From positions 1-50,097 of the forward strand of contig JAUXWY010000132.1 of the NCBI GenBank assembly GCA_030681235.1: a stretch of 50,097 nucleotides of DNA, in the 5' to 3' direction. Below the pieces are notes generated by a model. It was not told the DNA's origin. It did no database searches and worked only from the letters and a program-made list of their open reading frames with translations. Below, one piece after another: positions 26,068 through 35,482 of the stretch (position 1 is the stretch's first letter; every line of letters begins with the position of its first letter). Made by a program: the position numbers and the translations under genes. Source of the stretch: Pirellulaceae bacterium (lineage in GTDB: Bacteria > Planctomycetota > Planctomycetia > Pirellulales > Pirellulaceae).

Positions 26068-27113
26068 GTCATACTCTTTTTCTTCCGTCGATAGATCAGA
26101 TAAAGCCCGAAAAGCACTATCCCGCCACACAAAATAGCCAACCGACGGAACCAAACCCAGGAAGAGCCAAACCCATGCTCTTCCAAATGAAAAAGTTCCC
26201 ATGGCTGGGGCCCAAACTCAACGGCCGTCACGCGTGTTGTTCGAAAAAATCCATACCATTCAGAAACCGTCTGCACCGGAATCGTGTTCGCGCCGAGAAG
26301 TTCGTCATACTGAAGAACTTTCGAATTTACGGGGCTTGTTGAACTACGACTTCCGACGGAATTAAAAGAAACTGAACAAACGACATGGGGTTTCTGATTT
26401 CTGAAAACGACCTTGATATTATTCACAAAAACCTCCCCCGATTCAGCCTGCACCTTGTTTTCAAACTCAATTACCAGATTGTCCTGAACCTCCGTTGCGG
26501 CAAATCGCTTGACGTTCGCATCGAGTTCAAATTGAGAGTTTTTAATGTCGATCCCGGCTGTCAAAAAAGCCAACTCGATCTCGGAGCCGCCGGCTGTCGA
26601 TGCCGAGTCTAGATACGTCTTGCATAGATTAGAGAGGATCAGCATTCCTTCCGTATTAGACCCGAGCGCGGCAACTTCCCGATGTTCCTCCTTGATCCTT
26701 GACAGAACATAACCCTCAGGCCGAACAACCAAACTGATTGTCAACTGATCCGCATTGTCAAATTCGTCGAACCGAAAATAACTTCCATCACGCGACCAGA
26801 AGTTGAATTTTCGCGGACTTTCGTCAACATGTTCATACTTTGCCTTTTCCGAAACAACGCCTTCAATAAAACAATTGCCATAAACACTACGCCGTACTTC
26901 ATTCAATGATGCATGAACCGACTTCAGACGCTCCACAGTCTCCGCGTGAGTCAATTGGCGATCCACAGCATGCTCCATACTCCAAGCAACACCGCCCAGA
27001 ATAGGAATGCCACCTACTAGGACCGCCAAGAGCCGCACATACGGCCTTGCCAACGACTCTTTATTGCTGACGGGTGATCGCGTCGCGATGCGATTCATTT
27101 CAAAGATAATCAT
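26064..27113 (-). CDS. Exported tail-anchored protein of unknown function, paralogue B
   Basis: 349 residues with an N-terminal hydrophobic segment (VRLLAVLVGGIPILGGVAWSM, about 27-47), a long beta-rich soluble domain, and a C-terminal membrane helix followed by RRKKK. The segment before the C-terminal helix, LEEHGFGSSWVWFRRLA, is almost the same as in the neighbouring paralogue. The soluble part contains SVYGNCFIEG, FWSRDGSYFRFD and VVRPEGYVLS at matching places. I do not recognise the family. AAGG lies before the ATG. The likely topology is a domain outside the membrane held by both ends. It follows paralogue A by about 82 bases, so a tandem duplication made the pair. Confidence 0.75.
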   Translation of the reverse strand: MIIFEMNRIATRSPVSNKESLARPYVRLLAVLVGGIPILGGVAWSMEHAVDRQLTHAETVERLKSVHASLNEVRRSVYGNCFIEGVVSEKAKYEHVDESPRKFNFWSRDGSYFRFDEFDNADQLTISLVVRPEGYVLSRIKEEHREVAALGSNTEGMLILSNLCKTYLDSASTAGGSEIELAFLTAGIDIKNSQFELDANVKRFAATEVQDNLVIEFENKVQAESGEVFVNNIKVVFRNQKPHVVCSVSFNSVGSRSSTSPVNSKVLQYDELLGANTIPVQTVSEWYGFFRTTRVTAVEFGPQPWELFHLEEHGFGSSWVWFRRLAILCGGIVLFGLYLIYRRKKKSMT

Positions 27114-27195
27114 AGAACACCTTTATTTCAATCGAATGACACGAGCCGCCAGCGTCATTTTAATCGGCAACCGAAGTAGGCTTGGTCGACAAAAC

Positions 27196-28173
27196 TCACT
27201 TCTTCATTCTTTTCCTATAAATCAGATACGCTCCGAATAGCATCAGTCCAACACAGAGGAACGCCAACCGGCGAAACCAAACCCAACTGGTTCCGAATCC
27301 ATGCTCTTCTAAAGAGAATAACGCCATCGGTTGTGGAGAAACTTCAACTTCTTCAATAATCGTCGTCCGAGTTTTGGTTGCCAATTTCGCCTGCGAACGC
27401 ACAGGAATCACGTTCGAACCAAGCTTCGCGTCATATTCCAGTTTCTTGCCCGTTTCTTTGCCGTCTTTTTGAACAGAGAACGACCGCAATACGTTTGGCT
27501 CTTGATCCCGGAATACTACGTTGACGATCTCCCCAGCCTTTTCAAACTCAATTACAAGATCGCCATTCAGTAGTTGTGCGACAAATCGCCTAACCTTCTC
27601 ATCAAGAACAAACTTAGTGTTTTCAAAACTTAGCTTCGAATCAATGATCTCATGGCTAAAGCCAACTGCCATGAAGATTAACTCTAGGCCAGATTGATAA
27701 GTAGTTTCGGTCGGATCATTAAATGCCCCATATGCGTTCACTAGAAGTAACATTCCATCTTGGTTGTCTCCAAGTTCTTCAACGACACTCTTCCCGTCCT
27801 TGCTCACCGTCAACACATACCCCTCCGGTCGAACAATTAGACTACGCTTTAGCTGATTGTCATCGTCGAATACGTCGAACCGAAAAAACCGTCCCTCACG
27901 CGACCAGTATCTGAACATTGCCGATTGTTTCTCATCTACATTTAAAAGCGACTGCTCAGCTATCGTTCCCTTGATATAACAATTCCCGTAGACCTCATGG
28001 CGTATTTCGTCAAAAGATCTGCGCAAAGACTTGAATCGCTCCAAGACTTCTTGATTCGTCAACAGCCGATCCTCGTCTGGTTCATAACCGTAAAGCGATA
28101 TCTGCCACCCACACGTAAACCCAAGCGTTATCGATACCAGGAAACTGAGCCGAATAAAGTCGATTTGTAACAT
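27196..28173 (-). CDS. Exported tail-anchored protein of unknown function, paralogue A
   Basis: 325 residues with a signal or anchor segment (MLQIDFIRLSFLVSITLGFT), a soluble domain and a C-terminal anchor plus basic tail (LMLFGAYLIYRKRMKK). It shares VYGNCYIKG, YWSREGRFFRFDVFDDDNQL, RPEGYVLT, LVIEFE, QPMALFSLEEHGFGTSWVWF and the C-terminal membrane end with the neighbouring gene. The ATG at 28171-28173 was preferred to a longer in-frame start because it begins the signal sequence. The order cysteine-rich peptide, paralogue A, paralogue B on one strand suggests a common unit. Function unknown; no catalytic motif is visible. Confidence 0.75.
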   Translation of the reverse strand: MLQIDFIRLSFLVSITLGFTCGWQISLYGYEPDEDRLLTNQEVLERFKSLRRSFDEIRHEVYGNCYIKGTIAEQSLLNVDEKQSAMFRYWSREGRFFRFDVFDDDNQLKRSLIVRPEGYVLTVSKDGKSVVEELGDNQDGMLLLVNAYGAFNDPTETTYQSGLELIFMAVGFSHEIIDSKLSFENTKFVLDEKVRRFVAQLLNGDLVIEFEKAGEIVNVVFRDQEPNVLRSFSVQKDGKETGKKLEYDAKLGSNVIPVRSQAKLATKTRTTIIEEVEVSPQPMALFSLEEHGFGTSWVWFRRLAFLCVGLMLFGAYLIYRKRMKK

Positions 28174-28357
28174 TTGCTTACCCGCAAACAATCCTGTAGA
28201 AAGTGTGTGAATCCGTCCGCATCGAATCGCAAAGACGGACTCACAGAAAAATCCCAATGGCTGAACGACGTTGCCAACATCTTCCGAACCAGCACTGCTA
28301 AATCAAACACGCTTCTTGAAACGTAATGAGTCAAGATTGCGTGATTGCAAGAACAGC

Positions 28358-28681
28358 TTATGGCAAGGCACCTTGCTTCGCGCTGCAGCGACAACCCCAT
28401 ATCGTTGGGGTTCCAGGATAATTGAGAATTTTTGTTCGACACTGACACAATGGATCAGGATTAGGAACTCCAATACATGCGCCCGGGGTGTCTCCGAGGC
28501 ATTGTTCCCCCTCCCCTTCAATGTCGCTTATTTCCCCTGTGTTGGTGCAGCCCTCAGTAACTGGATTGGTCTTACATTCCTGCTTTGGCTGCCCACCAGA
28601 ACCTGCTGCCACGATTGCGGGCCCTGGCACCATTGCCAACAAAATTGCACACGTAGCTAACAAACTCACTACTCTCTTCAT
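28358..28681 (-). CDS. Small exported cysteine-rich protein
   Basis: 107 residues with a clear signal peptide (MKRVVSLLATCAILLAMVPG..., cut near IVAAG at about 23-27). The mature part of about 80 residues has eight cysteines (in QECK, EGCT, EQCL, GACI, PLCQ, QCR, WGCR, RCSA), many Gly and Pro, and an acidic stretch. It looks like a disulfide-rich secreted protein. AAAGG lies before the ATG. It starts about 40 bases after the GT2-MauE-DUF1573 gene, whose MauE domain belongs to a family tied to disulfide or thiol chemistry, so a substrate relation is possible (inference). Not recognised as a known family. Confidence 0.78.
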   Translation of the reverse strand: MKRVVSLLATCAILLAMVPGPAIVAAGSGGQPKQECKTNPVTEGCTNTGEISDIEGEGEQCLGDTPGACIGVPNPDPLCQCRTKILNYPGTPTIWGCRCSAKQGALP

Positions 28682-28701
28682 CTTTCAACCTTTCAAAAAA
28701 C

Positions 28702-28761
28702 TCGCATCGACCACTTTCGATCAACGCAACAACGAAACAACCTGTTCGGACGGTTGCCCAC
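28702..28761. repeat. Intact source of the duplicated 3' end
   Basis: The last codons, stop (28721-28723) and following spacer of the GT2-MauE-DUF1573 gene. It closely matches 26016-26067; see that entry. Confidence 0.75.
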
Positions 28762-30415
28762 CCGAACGAACAACAAACACCACTTCAAGCCGTCGCCGAA
28801 ACGACGGATCGTCAAAGTACAACTCGATCGCTTCCTTGCGAATTCCGTCCGCTACATTCCCGTAGATACGAAAACGGATGGTTTGCACAGCCTGCGGATC
28901 AATCGTCAACGGCAAGTCCTCGACCACGACGCAGCGACATGAATTCCTGGCACCCAAAATTCGTACTTTCTTTCCGGAAATGTTTTGCAGGCGCCACTGC
29001 CCCTCGACCACATCGCCTCGTTGAAGCACTCCCGCAAACTTCGATGCTCGATCCACCAAAACCGTTTCACCCGAAAAATAACCAAGCCCAGCGTCCATGG
29101 ATCCAAACCACAAGATCGTGCCCACCAACAAACACGGGAATACAATTCGTAAGTTCCCCAGCTGCTCGCCCACCAAACCCGAACCCAAGGAAACCGGCCT
29201 CTGCCATTCTCTGCGAAACAGAATCAGCGTGCCGACAATCAACATATCCAAGAGGAACATCCAGCGAACATCAGTCGCCGTCGCACCCAAACATTGACAA
29301 GTCTCCATGCCAGCCATCCATTGCACTGACAGCAACCCAACAAACCCCAAAAACATTGATACGAGCCATCTATTCAAGGCTCGATGCCCCCACAACGTCA
29401 TGCCCAAGGCGCCTAGACTGAACTCACACACTCCCCAAGCAAACACAACACCGGATGGCAGAATCAACCAAGGCGTCAGCGGCAACATGTCCGGTGAACC
29501 CAACTTGCCAGCTCCGGCAAACATCAACAATCCAGAAATGGCGACTCGCGAAATGACATACGACCATCGCCACAGCCCGCTGCTTGTTTCTGCAGTCGAC
29601 GGTGCAACCGTTTCAAGACCTTGCTTACGAGCGGTTCCCGCAACATTGGTCAATCTCACCCACAAGTAAGTCCAAGCCGCCACAAAAAAGTCGCGGCTCT
29701 TGATCTTCTTGCCCTCCGCTACCGTCCGTGGCTGATACCCGATTGGCAATTCCTGAATCTCAACGCCCATCGCCAGCAGTTTGCTATTGATCTCAGCACA
29801 CAACTCAAAACCATTGGATTTCAAGTCCAATGGTTCGAACAAATCCGCCTTGATCAACTTGTAACACGTATGCGGATCGCTGAGCCAACGGCCATAGATC
29901 AACCACTGGACCACCGCCAGCATCTTAACCGCGAAATAATTGAGCCTCGCTGCACCCGCCGCTCGGCCGGCTTGCAAATAACGTGCCCCATAGACAACAG
30001 GCGCGTCCTTAGTCTGCGCATAATCCAACAGCGCACCAATGTCCTGCGGATCGTATTCCAGGTCGGCATCTTGGATCACGACCCATTCCCGCGTTACCAG
30101 CGACAAGCCCGCTCGGACCGCAGCTCCTTTTCCACAGTTCTTGGACAAAGACAGCAACTTCAAACACACCTCGCTTGCCACCATTTCTGCCCGTTCGACC
30201 GTTTTATCCCCGGACCCGTCGTCCACCACGATAATCTCGGCTCCAGGCAATGCCGCTCGAACACGGCGCAATATCGTTTCAACGGTCCCCTCTTCATTGA
30301 AACACGGGACAATCACAGAAAGACGGTGTCCAGGCAAGTCATCGACCGCAATCTCTGGACGAGCCGTATCGATCGTAAAGCCGTCAATCGGAGCTACGGG
30401 ATACTGATTTTCCAT
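28721..30415 (-). CDS. Three-domain fusion: GT2 glycosyltransferase, MauE-like redox membrane domain, DUF1573-like domain
   Basis: 564 residues. 1-255: a GT2 family domain with a dolichol-phosphate-mannose-synthase-like layout (LSVIVPCFNEEGTV, VVDDGSGDKT at 63-72, VIQDADLEYDPQ with the D-x-D at 116-118, SDPHTCYKL). About 285-400: four membrane segments like MauE/DoxX-type redox proteins, with GAGKLG and a CQCLG motif (C373, C375). About 450-560: a beta domain like DUF1573 (VVEGQWRLQNISGKKVRILG, NSCRCVV with C493 and C495). GGGGAG lies seven bases before the ATG. I do not recall this domain order as usual. It would be embedded in the membrane with a cytosolic glycosyltransferase and an outside thiol-active domain. 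The cysteine-rich peptide follows. Confidence 0.88.
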   Translation of the reverse strand: MENQYPVAPIDGFTIDTARPEIAVDDLPGHRLSVIVPCFNEEGTVETILRRVRAALPGAEIIVVDDGSGDKTVERAEMVASEVCLKLLSLSKNCGKGAAVRAGLSLVTREWVVIQDADLEYDPQDIGALLDYAQTKDAPVVYGARYLQAGRAAGAARLNYFAVKMLAVVQWLIYGRWLSDPHTCYKLIKADLFEPLDLKSNGFELCAEINSKLLAMGVEIQELPIGYQPRTVAEGKKIKSRDFFVAAWTYLWVRLTNVAGTARKQGLETVAPSTAETSSGLWRWSYVISRVAISGLLMFAGAGKLGSPDMLPLTPWLILPSGVVFAWGVCEFSLGALGMTLWGHRALNRWLVSMFLGFVGLLSVQWMAGMETCQCLGATATDVRWMFLLDMLIVGTLILFRREWQRPVSLGSGLVGEQLGNLRIVFPCLLVGTILWFGSMDAGLGYFSGETVLVDRASKFAGVLQRGDVVEGQWRLQNISGKKVRILGARNSCRCVVVEDLPLTIDPQAVQTIRFRIYGNVADGIRKEAIELYFDDPSFRRRLEVVFVVRSGGQPSEQVVSLLR

Positions 30416-30457
30416 GCGTTATCTCCCCAAGAAAAGGTGAAAGTCCGATGCCAAATA

Positions 30458-31408
30458 CTATTGAACGACCACCTGACCGTCGCTGCGATTGCCTAAATTG
30501 CGATGCACTTGACTATCTATGTCGTAATCGATTGTGCGCACCGATCCATCGCCCATCACAAAATGACAAACCATCGAATGAGCACTGCCAAAAATAAAGC
30601 GATCGTGATGGTTCTGTGAATCGGATTGAGGTGGTTCGGCGGTCCAGCGGCGATTGTCGGCATCGTCGCCTAGATACATCGCCTGATCGTCGCCCCCAAA
30701 ATCAGCCGAATAATAGTAGGAACGCGGTACGTATTTTTCACCAACCAAATAAGTGTTGGACGCACCGTCGGTGATCTGAGCCAAGCGAACCTTCAATGTC
30801 AGAAACGCGACGCCCGTCGCCTGTTGCACATTGGGCCAGACATAGGCATTGAGATCCGCCAAGTTGCCAGAGTTCGGTCCAGGCCCCGCACTCAAGACCG
30901 TATCCCCACCATTGATCGCATAGTCCGATTTGGCAACGGTCGGAACATGGGCACTCAAATTCGCCAACAAAAAATTCTCGGTCGCGGGAGTCAATTCCGC
31001 ACTGCGTCGCGAGGGGCAATGGAACCCGGGCTGCGGGGTTTGCAACAACCGAGTCAAGTTCGCTTCTCGTTCCGCGTTACTGGCTCCCATGGCCAAGTCC
31101 GCGACCGCCGCTTGTTCCAGATACGGCAACAACAAATAGGCCCAACTGCCGGGTTGGCCAAAGCGAGCATCGACACCCTTCTGCGGTCCCCAGCGATAGC
31201 CCCATCCATTGGTCGGCAAGTGCCGCTTGGCCGATTCAAAGTTAAGTGTCGCCAAACCGATTTGTTTCAGATTGTTCTGGCAAGTCGTCTTCCGTGCCGC
31301 CTCGCGTGCCATCATCACCGCCGGCACCAACAACCCCATCAACACCCCGATAATCGCAATCACGACCAAGAGTTCGACCAGCGTGAAGCCTGTTTTTCGT
31401 TTCCCCAT
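30458..31408 (-). CDS. DUF1559 prepilin-like exported protein
   Basis: 316 residues of the planctomycete-typical DUF1559 (SBP_bac_10-like) family. The N-terminus has KRKTGFTLVELLVVIAIIGV, the type IV prepilin leader with G/FTLVE at the cleavage site and a hydrophobic helix, followed by NNLKQIGLATLNFES, the next family marker. The C-terminus holds CHFVMGDGSVRTIDYDID, which matches the end box of the family. A GGGGA lies before the ATG at 31406-31408, while the upstream GTG has no site, which decides the start. It is expected to be anchored by its helix and exposed outside. Role unknown. Confidence 0.93.
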   Translation of the reverse strand: MGKRKTGFTLVELLVVIAIIGVLMGLLVPAVMMAREAARKTTCQNNLKQIGLATLNFESAKRHLPTNGWGYRWGPQKGVDARFGQPGSWAYLLLPYLEQAAVADLAMGASNAEREANLTRLLQTPQPGFHCPSRRSAELTPATENFLLANLSAHVPTVAKSDYAINGGDTVLSAGPGPNSGNLADLNAYVWPNVQQATGVAFLTLKVRLAQITDGASNTYLVGEKYVPRSYYYSADFGGDDQAMYLGDDADNRRWTAEPPQSDSQNHHDRFIFGSAHSMVCHFVMGDGSVRTIDYDIDSQVHRNLGNRSDGQVVVQ

Positions 31409-31573
31409 GCCACCATTCCCCACTCAATAGAAACCAAGTACTAAGTCATCAATAATTCACATCCGTAACCAATCCCATCTTAACATCCAAGCACGCACCA
31501 TCCGGCCACTTAGTCGATTGCTAAATCCGAGTCTCGGGCGTGTGTTTGCCATGCGTCTATCCAGAGTATAACG

Positions 31574-31605
31574 GCAGGTTTGCAGGTTTGCAGGTTTGCA
31601 GGTTT
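31574..31605. repeat. Four tandem 8-bp repeats
   Basis: GCAGGTTT repeated four times without a break. It lies about 165 bases upstream of the DUF1559 start. The function is unknown; such short arrays can vary by slippage. Confidence 0.85.
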
Positions 31606-32119
31606 GCGCAACGTAAAGGAATCGTCCGTTAACTGATAAAAATCGGTAGTTTATGGCGGTCACAACACCGCAGTGGAATTCCGAACAATTTCCAGAAAAC
31701 TGGCGTTATCGAACAGGACACTTGGTCTATGAGAGCGTTTGCGCACACTGCTCCTTCGTTAATTGCCGAAAACATCGCGTTTGGAACAGTTCTTTCCCAT
31801 TGAATTGGGATTCGCCAAGTTCGTGTAGGGCCAGGTGGTTGTTACCGTTCACGCACAAACGCGGGCCGGCGCAATTTAGCCGGTCGGATCTGTTTTTTTC
31901 GCCAAGTTGGAATTCGCCAAATTTGCTCTGGCCACGCGGTTAACTAACACTCCCGGCTCTGAGCGTAAACGGTTACAGGTGGCTTAACCACCCCATTCGC
32001 TCCGCTCCGCGTCCACATCATGCATAAAAAATCCAGACCGCTCCCTGGATGGTACTTGGCCTCTGGCTGACGCCGCGATGTAGTAAGAACCCGACTCCCA
32101 ATGTATCGGGACCGGGGAA

Positions 32120-32148
32120 GCCCGGCGGGATTTGGATTTTGGCCGGGC
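32120..32148. terminator. Hairpin after the second GT-C gene
   Basis: GCCCGGC (32120-32126) pairs with GCCGGGC (32142-32148) across a 15-base loop, just outside the 3' end of the minus-strand gene at 32155. No T-run follows on the minus strand, so it is only a candidate terminator. Confidence 0.3.
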
Positions 32149-32154
32149 AGGATT

Positions 32155-33663
32155 TTACTTTTGGAGAGGTACAACGATCAGGTTTGGATTCGAAAAGCCG
32201 AAGCTGCGATGTTGGGGTTTGAATTCATGCGAACCCTTCCGCAAAAGGTCGACGTAAACCGATCGGCGTGCTTCGACATGGGGAAGCTGACGCGGCAAGT
32301 TGGCGGTTACCAAATAGGGATCGTAGGCAAAACTGCTGATGGCGTAATGCGTGTAACCTTGCTCACGCAGATGTTCGAAATTCTCGTCATAAGCATAAGA
32401 CCGATGCAGGTCCGTGCCCGTCATCGGCTCGCCGGCTAGTTGGATACCTTCCCCTTCTGCCCAACGCTCCAACGCCGCTCGCGTGTCGCGAACCAAGTAG
32501 TGATTCAATAACACCGCGTCGTACGCGGCCAACCCAATCGCGACGATGCCACACATGGCCGCCGCGTAGCACCACAGAGGTCGCCGATGCCTCGCCCATG
32601 ATGAAGCAGTTGCAGCGGTGCTTGAGTTTTCGCGTAAGCACACCGCCCAAATCGTTTGAAAACTCTTGACCGTGAAGAAAATCAAACCGGGAATCGCGGG
32701 CAAAATATAACGTGCTTCGTCGGGGTTCGGCTTGAGCGGCGAGATCTCGGGAACCAAGTACGAGACCCACACAAAGCTCAGCCAGATCCGCTCGCCGCGT
32801 TCCAACTCCGACCAGCGAAACGTCCACCAGAATACACTGCCAACCGCCATGGCGCCCAAGCCATACGTCATTCCCGGCAACAGGCTGTATTGCAGATGGT
32901 AGGTCAGATAAAAATCGCTCCACAAGATTGGCACGAAGTGACCCGTCAGAGCGTGGTTCCGTTCGTGATTGAAACCGCTAACAAAAGTTCCCCATTGTTC
33001 AAAGATAATGGCGTTCGGAAGTAAGAACCCCAATCCCGCCAGTCCCACGACCAGCATCGCCAAGAGCAAACGCGGGCGCCACATCAGCGTTCTATCCAAC
33101 AACAAGAATGGCAGCGCGGCCACACCGACTAGCAATCCTTTGTAGTGACTGCCCATCGCCAATCCCCAAAACAATCCCGCGAAGAACAACCAACCTTCAT
33201 GCCGAGTTCGACAATACTGCGAAAACCCGCCCAAGGCCACCGCCGACATCAGCACCAACAACATATCCTCTTTCAGGTAGTGACTATGCAAAACCATGGT
33301 GGGTGTCACCGCCAGTACACCGCCCACCAGAACCGCTCCCATACGTCCCAGATACGGCCCAGACATCAGGATGGTGACCACAGGGACACACGCGCCGATG
33401 ATCGCCATCACGGTCCGCCCCAGCTCGGCCACCTCTTGCGGCGAGCGGCTCGTCTGCCAGGAATTGGCCCAACGCACCAGTTCCAACATCAAAATGGGGT
33501 GATGAAAGTCTTGCGCGCCCGTCAGGATAAAGCGAACTTTTTTGGGCTCATCGAAATGGTACCCCAACGGAAAATGATTGTTTGATAGATTGAGGATCAG
33601 TGCGAACACAAATATCGCGCCAATGGTGATCCAGAAGATGAAGGTGCCCGGTTTGTTTTGCAT
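32155..33663 (-). CDS. GT-C family glycosyltransferase (PMT-like)
   Basis: 502 residues and about ten hydrophobic segments. The first outside loop has LGYHFDEPKKV, with the D-E pair expected of GT-C enzymes that use polyprenyl-phosphate sugar donors. A second loop contains LHSHYLKEDMLL, with H and E/D residues common in PMT-like enzymes. The C-terminal part outside the membrane is soluble. The ATG at 33661-33663 was preferred to a GTG 14 codons upstream that has no ribosome-binding site. It stands alone, with about 320 bases to pntB. Acceptor unknown. Confidence 0.82.
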   Translation of the reverse strand: MQNKPGTFIFWITIGAIFVFALILNLSNNHFPLGYHFDEPKKVRFILTGAQDFHHPILMLELVRWANSWQTSRSPQEVAELGRTVMAIIGACVPVVTILMSGPYLGRMGAVLVGGVLAVTPTMVLHSHYLKEDMLLVLMSAVALGGFSQYCRTRHEGWLFFAGLFWGLAMGSHYKGLLVGVAALPFLLLDRTLMWRPRLLLAMLVVGLAGLGFLLPNAIIFEQWGTFVSGFNHERNHALTGHFVPILWSDFYLTYHLQYSLLPGMTYGLGAMAVGSVFWWTFRWSELERGERIWLSFVWVSYLVPEISPLKPNPDEARYILPAIPGLIFFTVKSFQTIWAVCLRENSSTAATASSWARHRRPLWCYAAAMCGIVAIGLAAYDAVLLNHYLVRDTRAALERWAEGEGIQLAGEPMTGTDLHRSYAYDENFEHLREQGYTHYAISSFAYDPYLVTANLPRQLPHVEARRSVYVDLLRKGSHEFKPQHRSFGFSNPNLIVVPLQK

Positions 33664-33985
33664 CACTCGACCAATTTCAATTTGAGCAGCTGGTAGCAGG
33701 AACACGATCCAGTGTACTACAACGTGCGATCTGACGTGGCAATTGCTATTTTCTAAATCTTAGATCTTTGAGTGTAACGGATGGGCGCGTTCCGCTAGAC
33801 CCGGAGAATGGTTCCCGGGTGTTGTTCGGGTTTGTGTAGATCGTTCGGGACCGAGACCGTTTTGAGGCAGCGATCAGGGTGGTTGCGATAGTCTGAGGGA
33901 GCGATCGGGGCGCTCGCTCTACTATTCGGAGCGACTTCCCAGCCTGCCGAAACTCTTGGCGAGTTTCGCTGCTCGTCTTTTGGTT
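33664..33985. other. Intergenic region with one inverted repeat
   Basis: About 320 bases between the GT-C gene and pntB. Only the hairpin at 33948-33968 stands out. Confidence 0.5.
33948..33968 (+). terminator. Perfect 8-bp inverted repeat near the pntB end
   Basis: CGAAACTC, five-base loop, GAGTTTCG. It lies 18 bases beyond the pntB stop. The T-rich stretch is on the plus-strand side (GTCTTTTGG), so as a terminator it would act on plus-strand transcripts; for pntB on the minus strand it lacks a T-run. Confidence 0.35.
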
Positions 33986-35473
33986 TTAACGCGGGGCGGA
34001 GAGGCTTTTTAGTTCTTGTAGTAGGCGGTCGACGCTGGATTTGGCGTCTCCGAATAGCATGGAGGTGTTGTCCAGATAAAAGAGCGGATTGTCGACGCCG
34101 GAATAGCCAGTGGCCATGCTGCGTTTGAGCACGACCACATGCTCGGCTTTCCAAACTTCAAGAACTGGCATGCCATAGATGGGACTGGTTGGATCGTCTT
34201 GCGCGCCTGGGTTGACGATATCGTTAGCTCCGATGATCAGCACAACACCCGTGTGTGGAAAGTCGTCGTTGATTTCGTCCATCTCCAACACGACGTCGTA
34301 CGGGACATTCGCCTCGGCTAACAACACGTTCATGTGGCCGGGCAAGCGACCCGCTACCGGATGAATGGCAAAACGGGCCTTCACTCCCCGCTGCTTGAGT
34401 ATCTCGCAGATCTCGCGCACGGGATGTTGGGCTTGCGCTACCGCCATCCCATAACCAGGGACGATAATCACTTCGGACGACTCCAACAACCATCGAGCGG
34501 TTTCCAAGGCGGAGGTCGTGTGGTGCTTTCTCGTTTGACCATCGCTGGCGACAACCGCTACTTCACCACCAAACCCACCGAGGATCACGCTCCAAAACGA
34601 ACGATTCATGGCTCGGCACATGATGTAAGACAGAATCGCGCCGCTGCTGCCCACCAACGCTCCGGTCACGATCAACAAATCGATCTTCAACATGAATCCC
34701 GTCGCAGCCGCTGCCCAGCCGCTGTAACTGTTGAGCATCGACACCACAACCGGCATGTCGGCTCCGCCAATGGCCATCACCAAATGCGCACCCAGCACAA
34801 ACGACAAAAGCGTGATGATCACCAACAAGCTCACGCCAATCGCCGTGGATTGCGTCACCAAAAAGCCCGCCGCAAAGACGATACAGGCCAAGATAACTCC
34901 AAGGTTCACATAATGTCGACCCTTGATCAACATCGACTTGCTAGACACCCGGCCACATAGTTTGCCCCAGGCCACAACGCTACCAGTAAACGTCACTCCG
35001 CCGATAAACACGCCCACCACGGTTTCGCCCAAGTGCAGGATGCCATCGCCGACTTCGTTGGCCGACGGTGGATGTCCGATGTATTGGCTCACCCCAACCA
35101 AGACAGCCGCCAAGCCAACAAAGCTATGCAGGATGGCCACCAGCTCGGGCATGGCCGTCATTTCGACTCGGGCCGCCAATACGGTGCCAATCAATCCGCC
35201 CACGACCAACGCACCCATCAAGACGATCGCGGTGCCCAGCGCCAAACCACCCACGCTGGTGTTCGCTTGTCCGTTTGGATCCAGAACGTCGGTCGCACTA
35301 CCTCCAGATCCCGAACCAAACAGCCACAAGATCGCGGCGGCTACCGCGATCGCCATGCCTAGCATCCCAAACAAATTGCCCCGCCGCGACGACTGGTGTT
35401 GACTGAGTCCGCCCAAGCTGATGATAAAAAACAAACCCGAAATCAACCAAGCCAGCAACACAAGATTCTGCAT
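33986..35473 (-). CDS. pntB: NAD(P) transhydrogenase subunit beta
   Basis: 495 residues. The N-terminal two thirds hold about eight or nine membrane helices of the proton channel (domain II). The C-terminal part is domain III, which binds NADP(H): [21 protein letters not shown] is the GxGxxA/V loop, and [21 protein letters not shown] and [21 protein letters not shown] are its hallmark stretches. With PntA it couples hydride transfer between NADH and NADP+ to proton flow and makes NADPH. It follows pntA after nine bases. The length fits the family. Confidence 0.97.
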   Translation of the reverse strand: MQNLVLLAWLISGLFFIISLGGLSQHQSSRRGNLFGMLGMAIAVAAAILWLFGSGSGGSATDVLDPNGQANTSVGGLALGTAIVLMGALVVGGLIGTVLAARVEMTAMPELVAILHSFVGLAAVLVGVSQYIGHPPSANEVGDGILHLGETVVGVFIGGVTFTGSVVAWGKLCGRVSSKSMLIKGRHYVNLGVILACIVFAAGFLVTQSTAIGVSLLVIITLLSFVLGAHLVMAIGGADMPVVVSMLNSYSGWAAAATGFMLKIDLLIVTGALVGSSGAILSYIMCRAMNRSFWSVILGGFGGEVAVVASDGQTRKHHTTSALETARWLLESSEVIIVPGYGMAVAQAQHPVREICEILKQRGVKARFAIHPVAGRLPGHMNVLLAEANVPYDVVLEMDEINDDFPHTGVVLIIGANDIVNPGAQDDPTSPIYGMPVLEVWKAEHVVVLKRSMATGYSGVDNPLFYLDNTSMLFGDAKSSVDRLLQELKSLSAPR

Positions 35474-35482
35474 GTGGATTCC

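Larger units (their letters stand above)
31409..32154. other. Long intergenic region with short repeats and no gene supported
   Basis: About 745 bases. It includes four tandem copies of GCAGGTTT (31574-31605), near-direct repeats of TTCGCCAAGTT around 31808-31925, and a hairpin at 32120-32148. Open frames here have neither ribosome-binding sites nor motifs. Confidence 0.5.

Noticed and set aside
29621..30496. Plus-strand open frame of 291 codons
   Set aside because: Lies entirely opposite the GT2-MauE-DUF1573 gene, with no ribosome-binding site and no family match; the minus-strand gene has clear motifs.
31653..31943. Open frame of 96 codons in the intergenic region
   Set aside because: No ribosome-binding site, odd composition with scattered cysteines and tryptophans, no recognisable domain.
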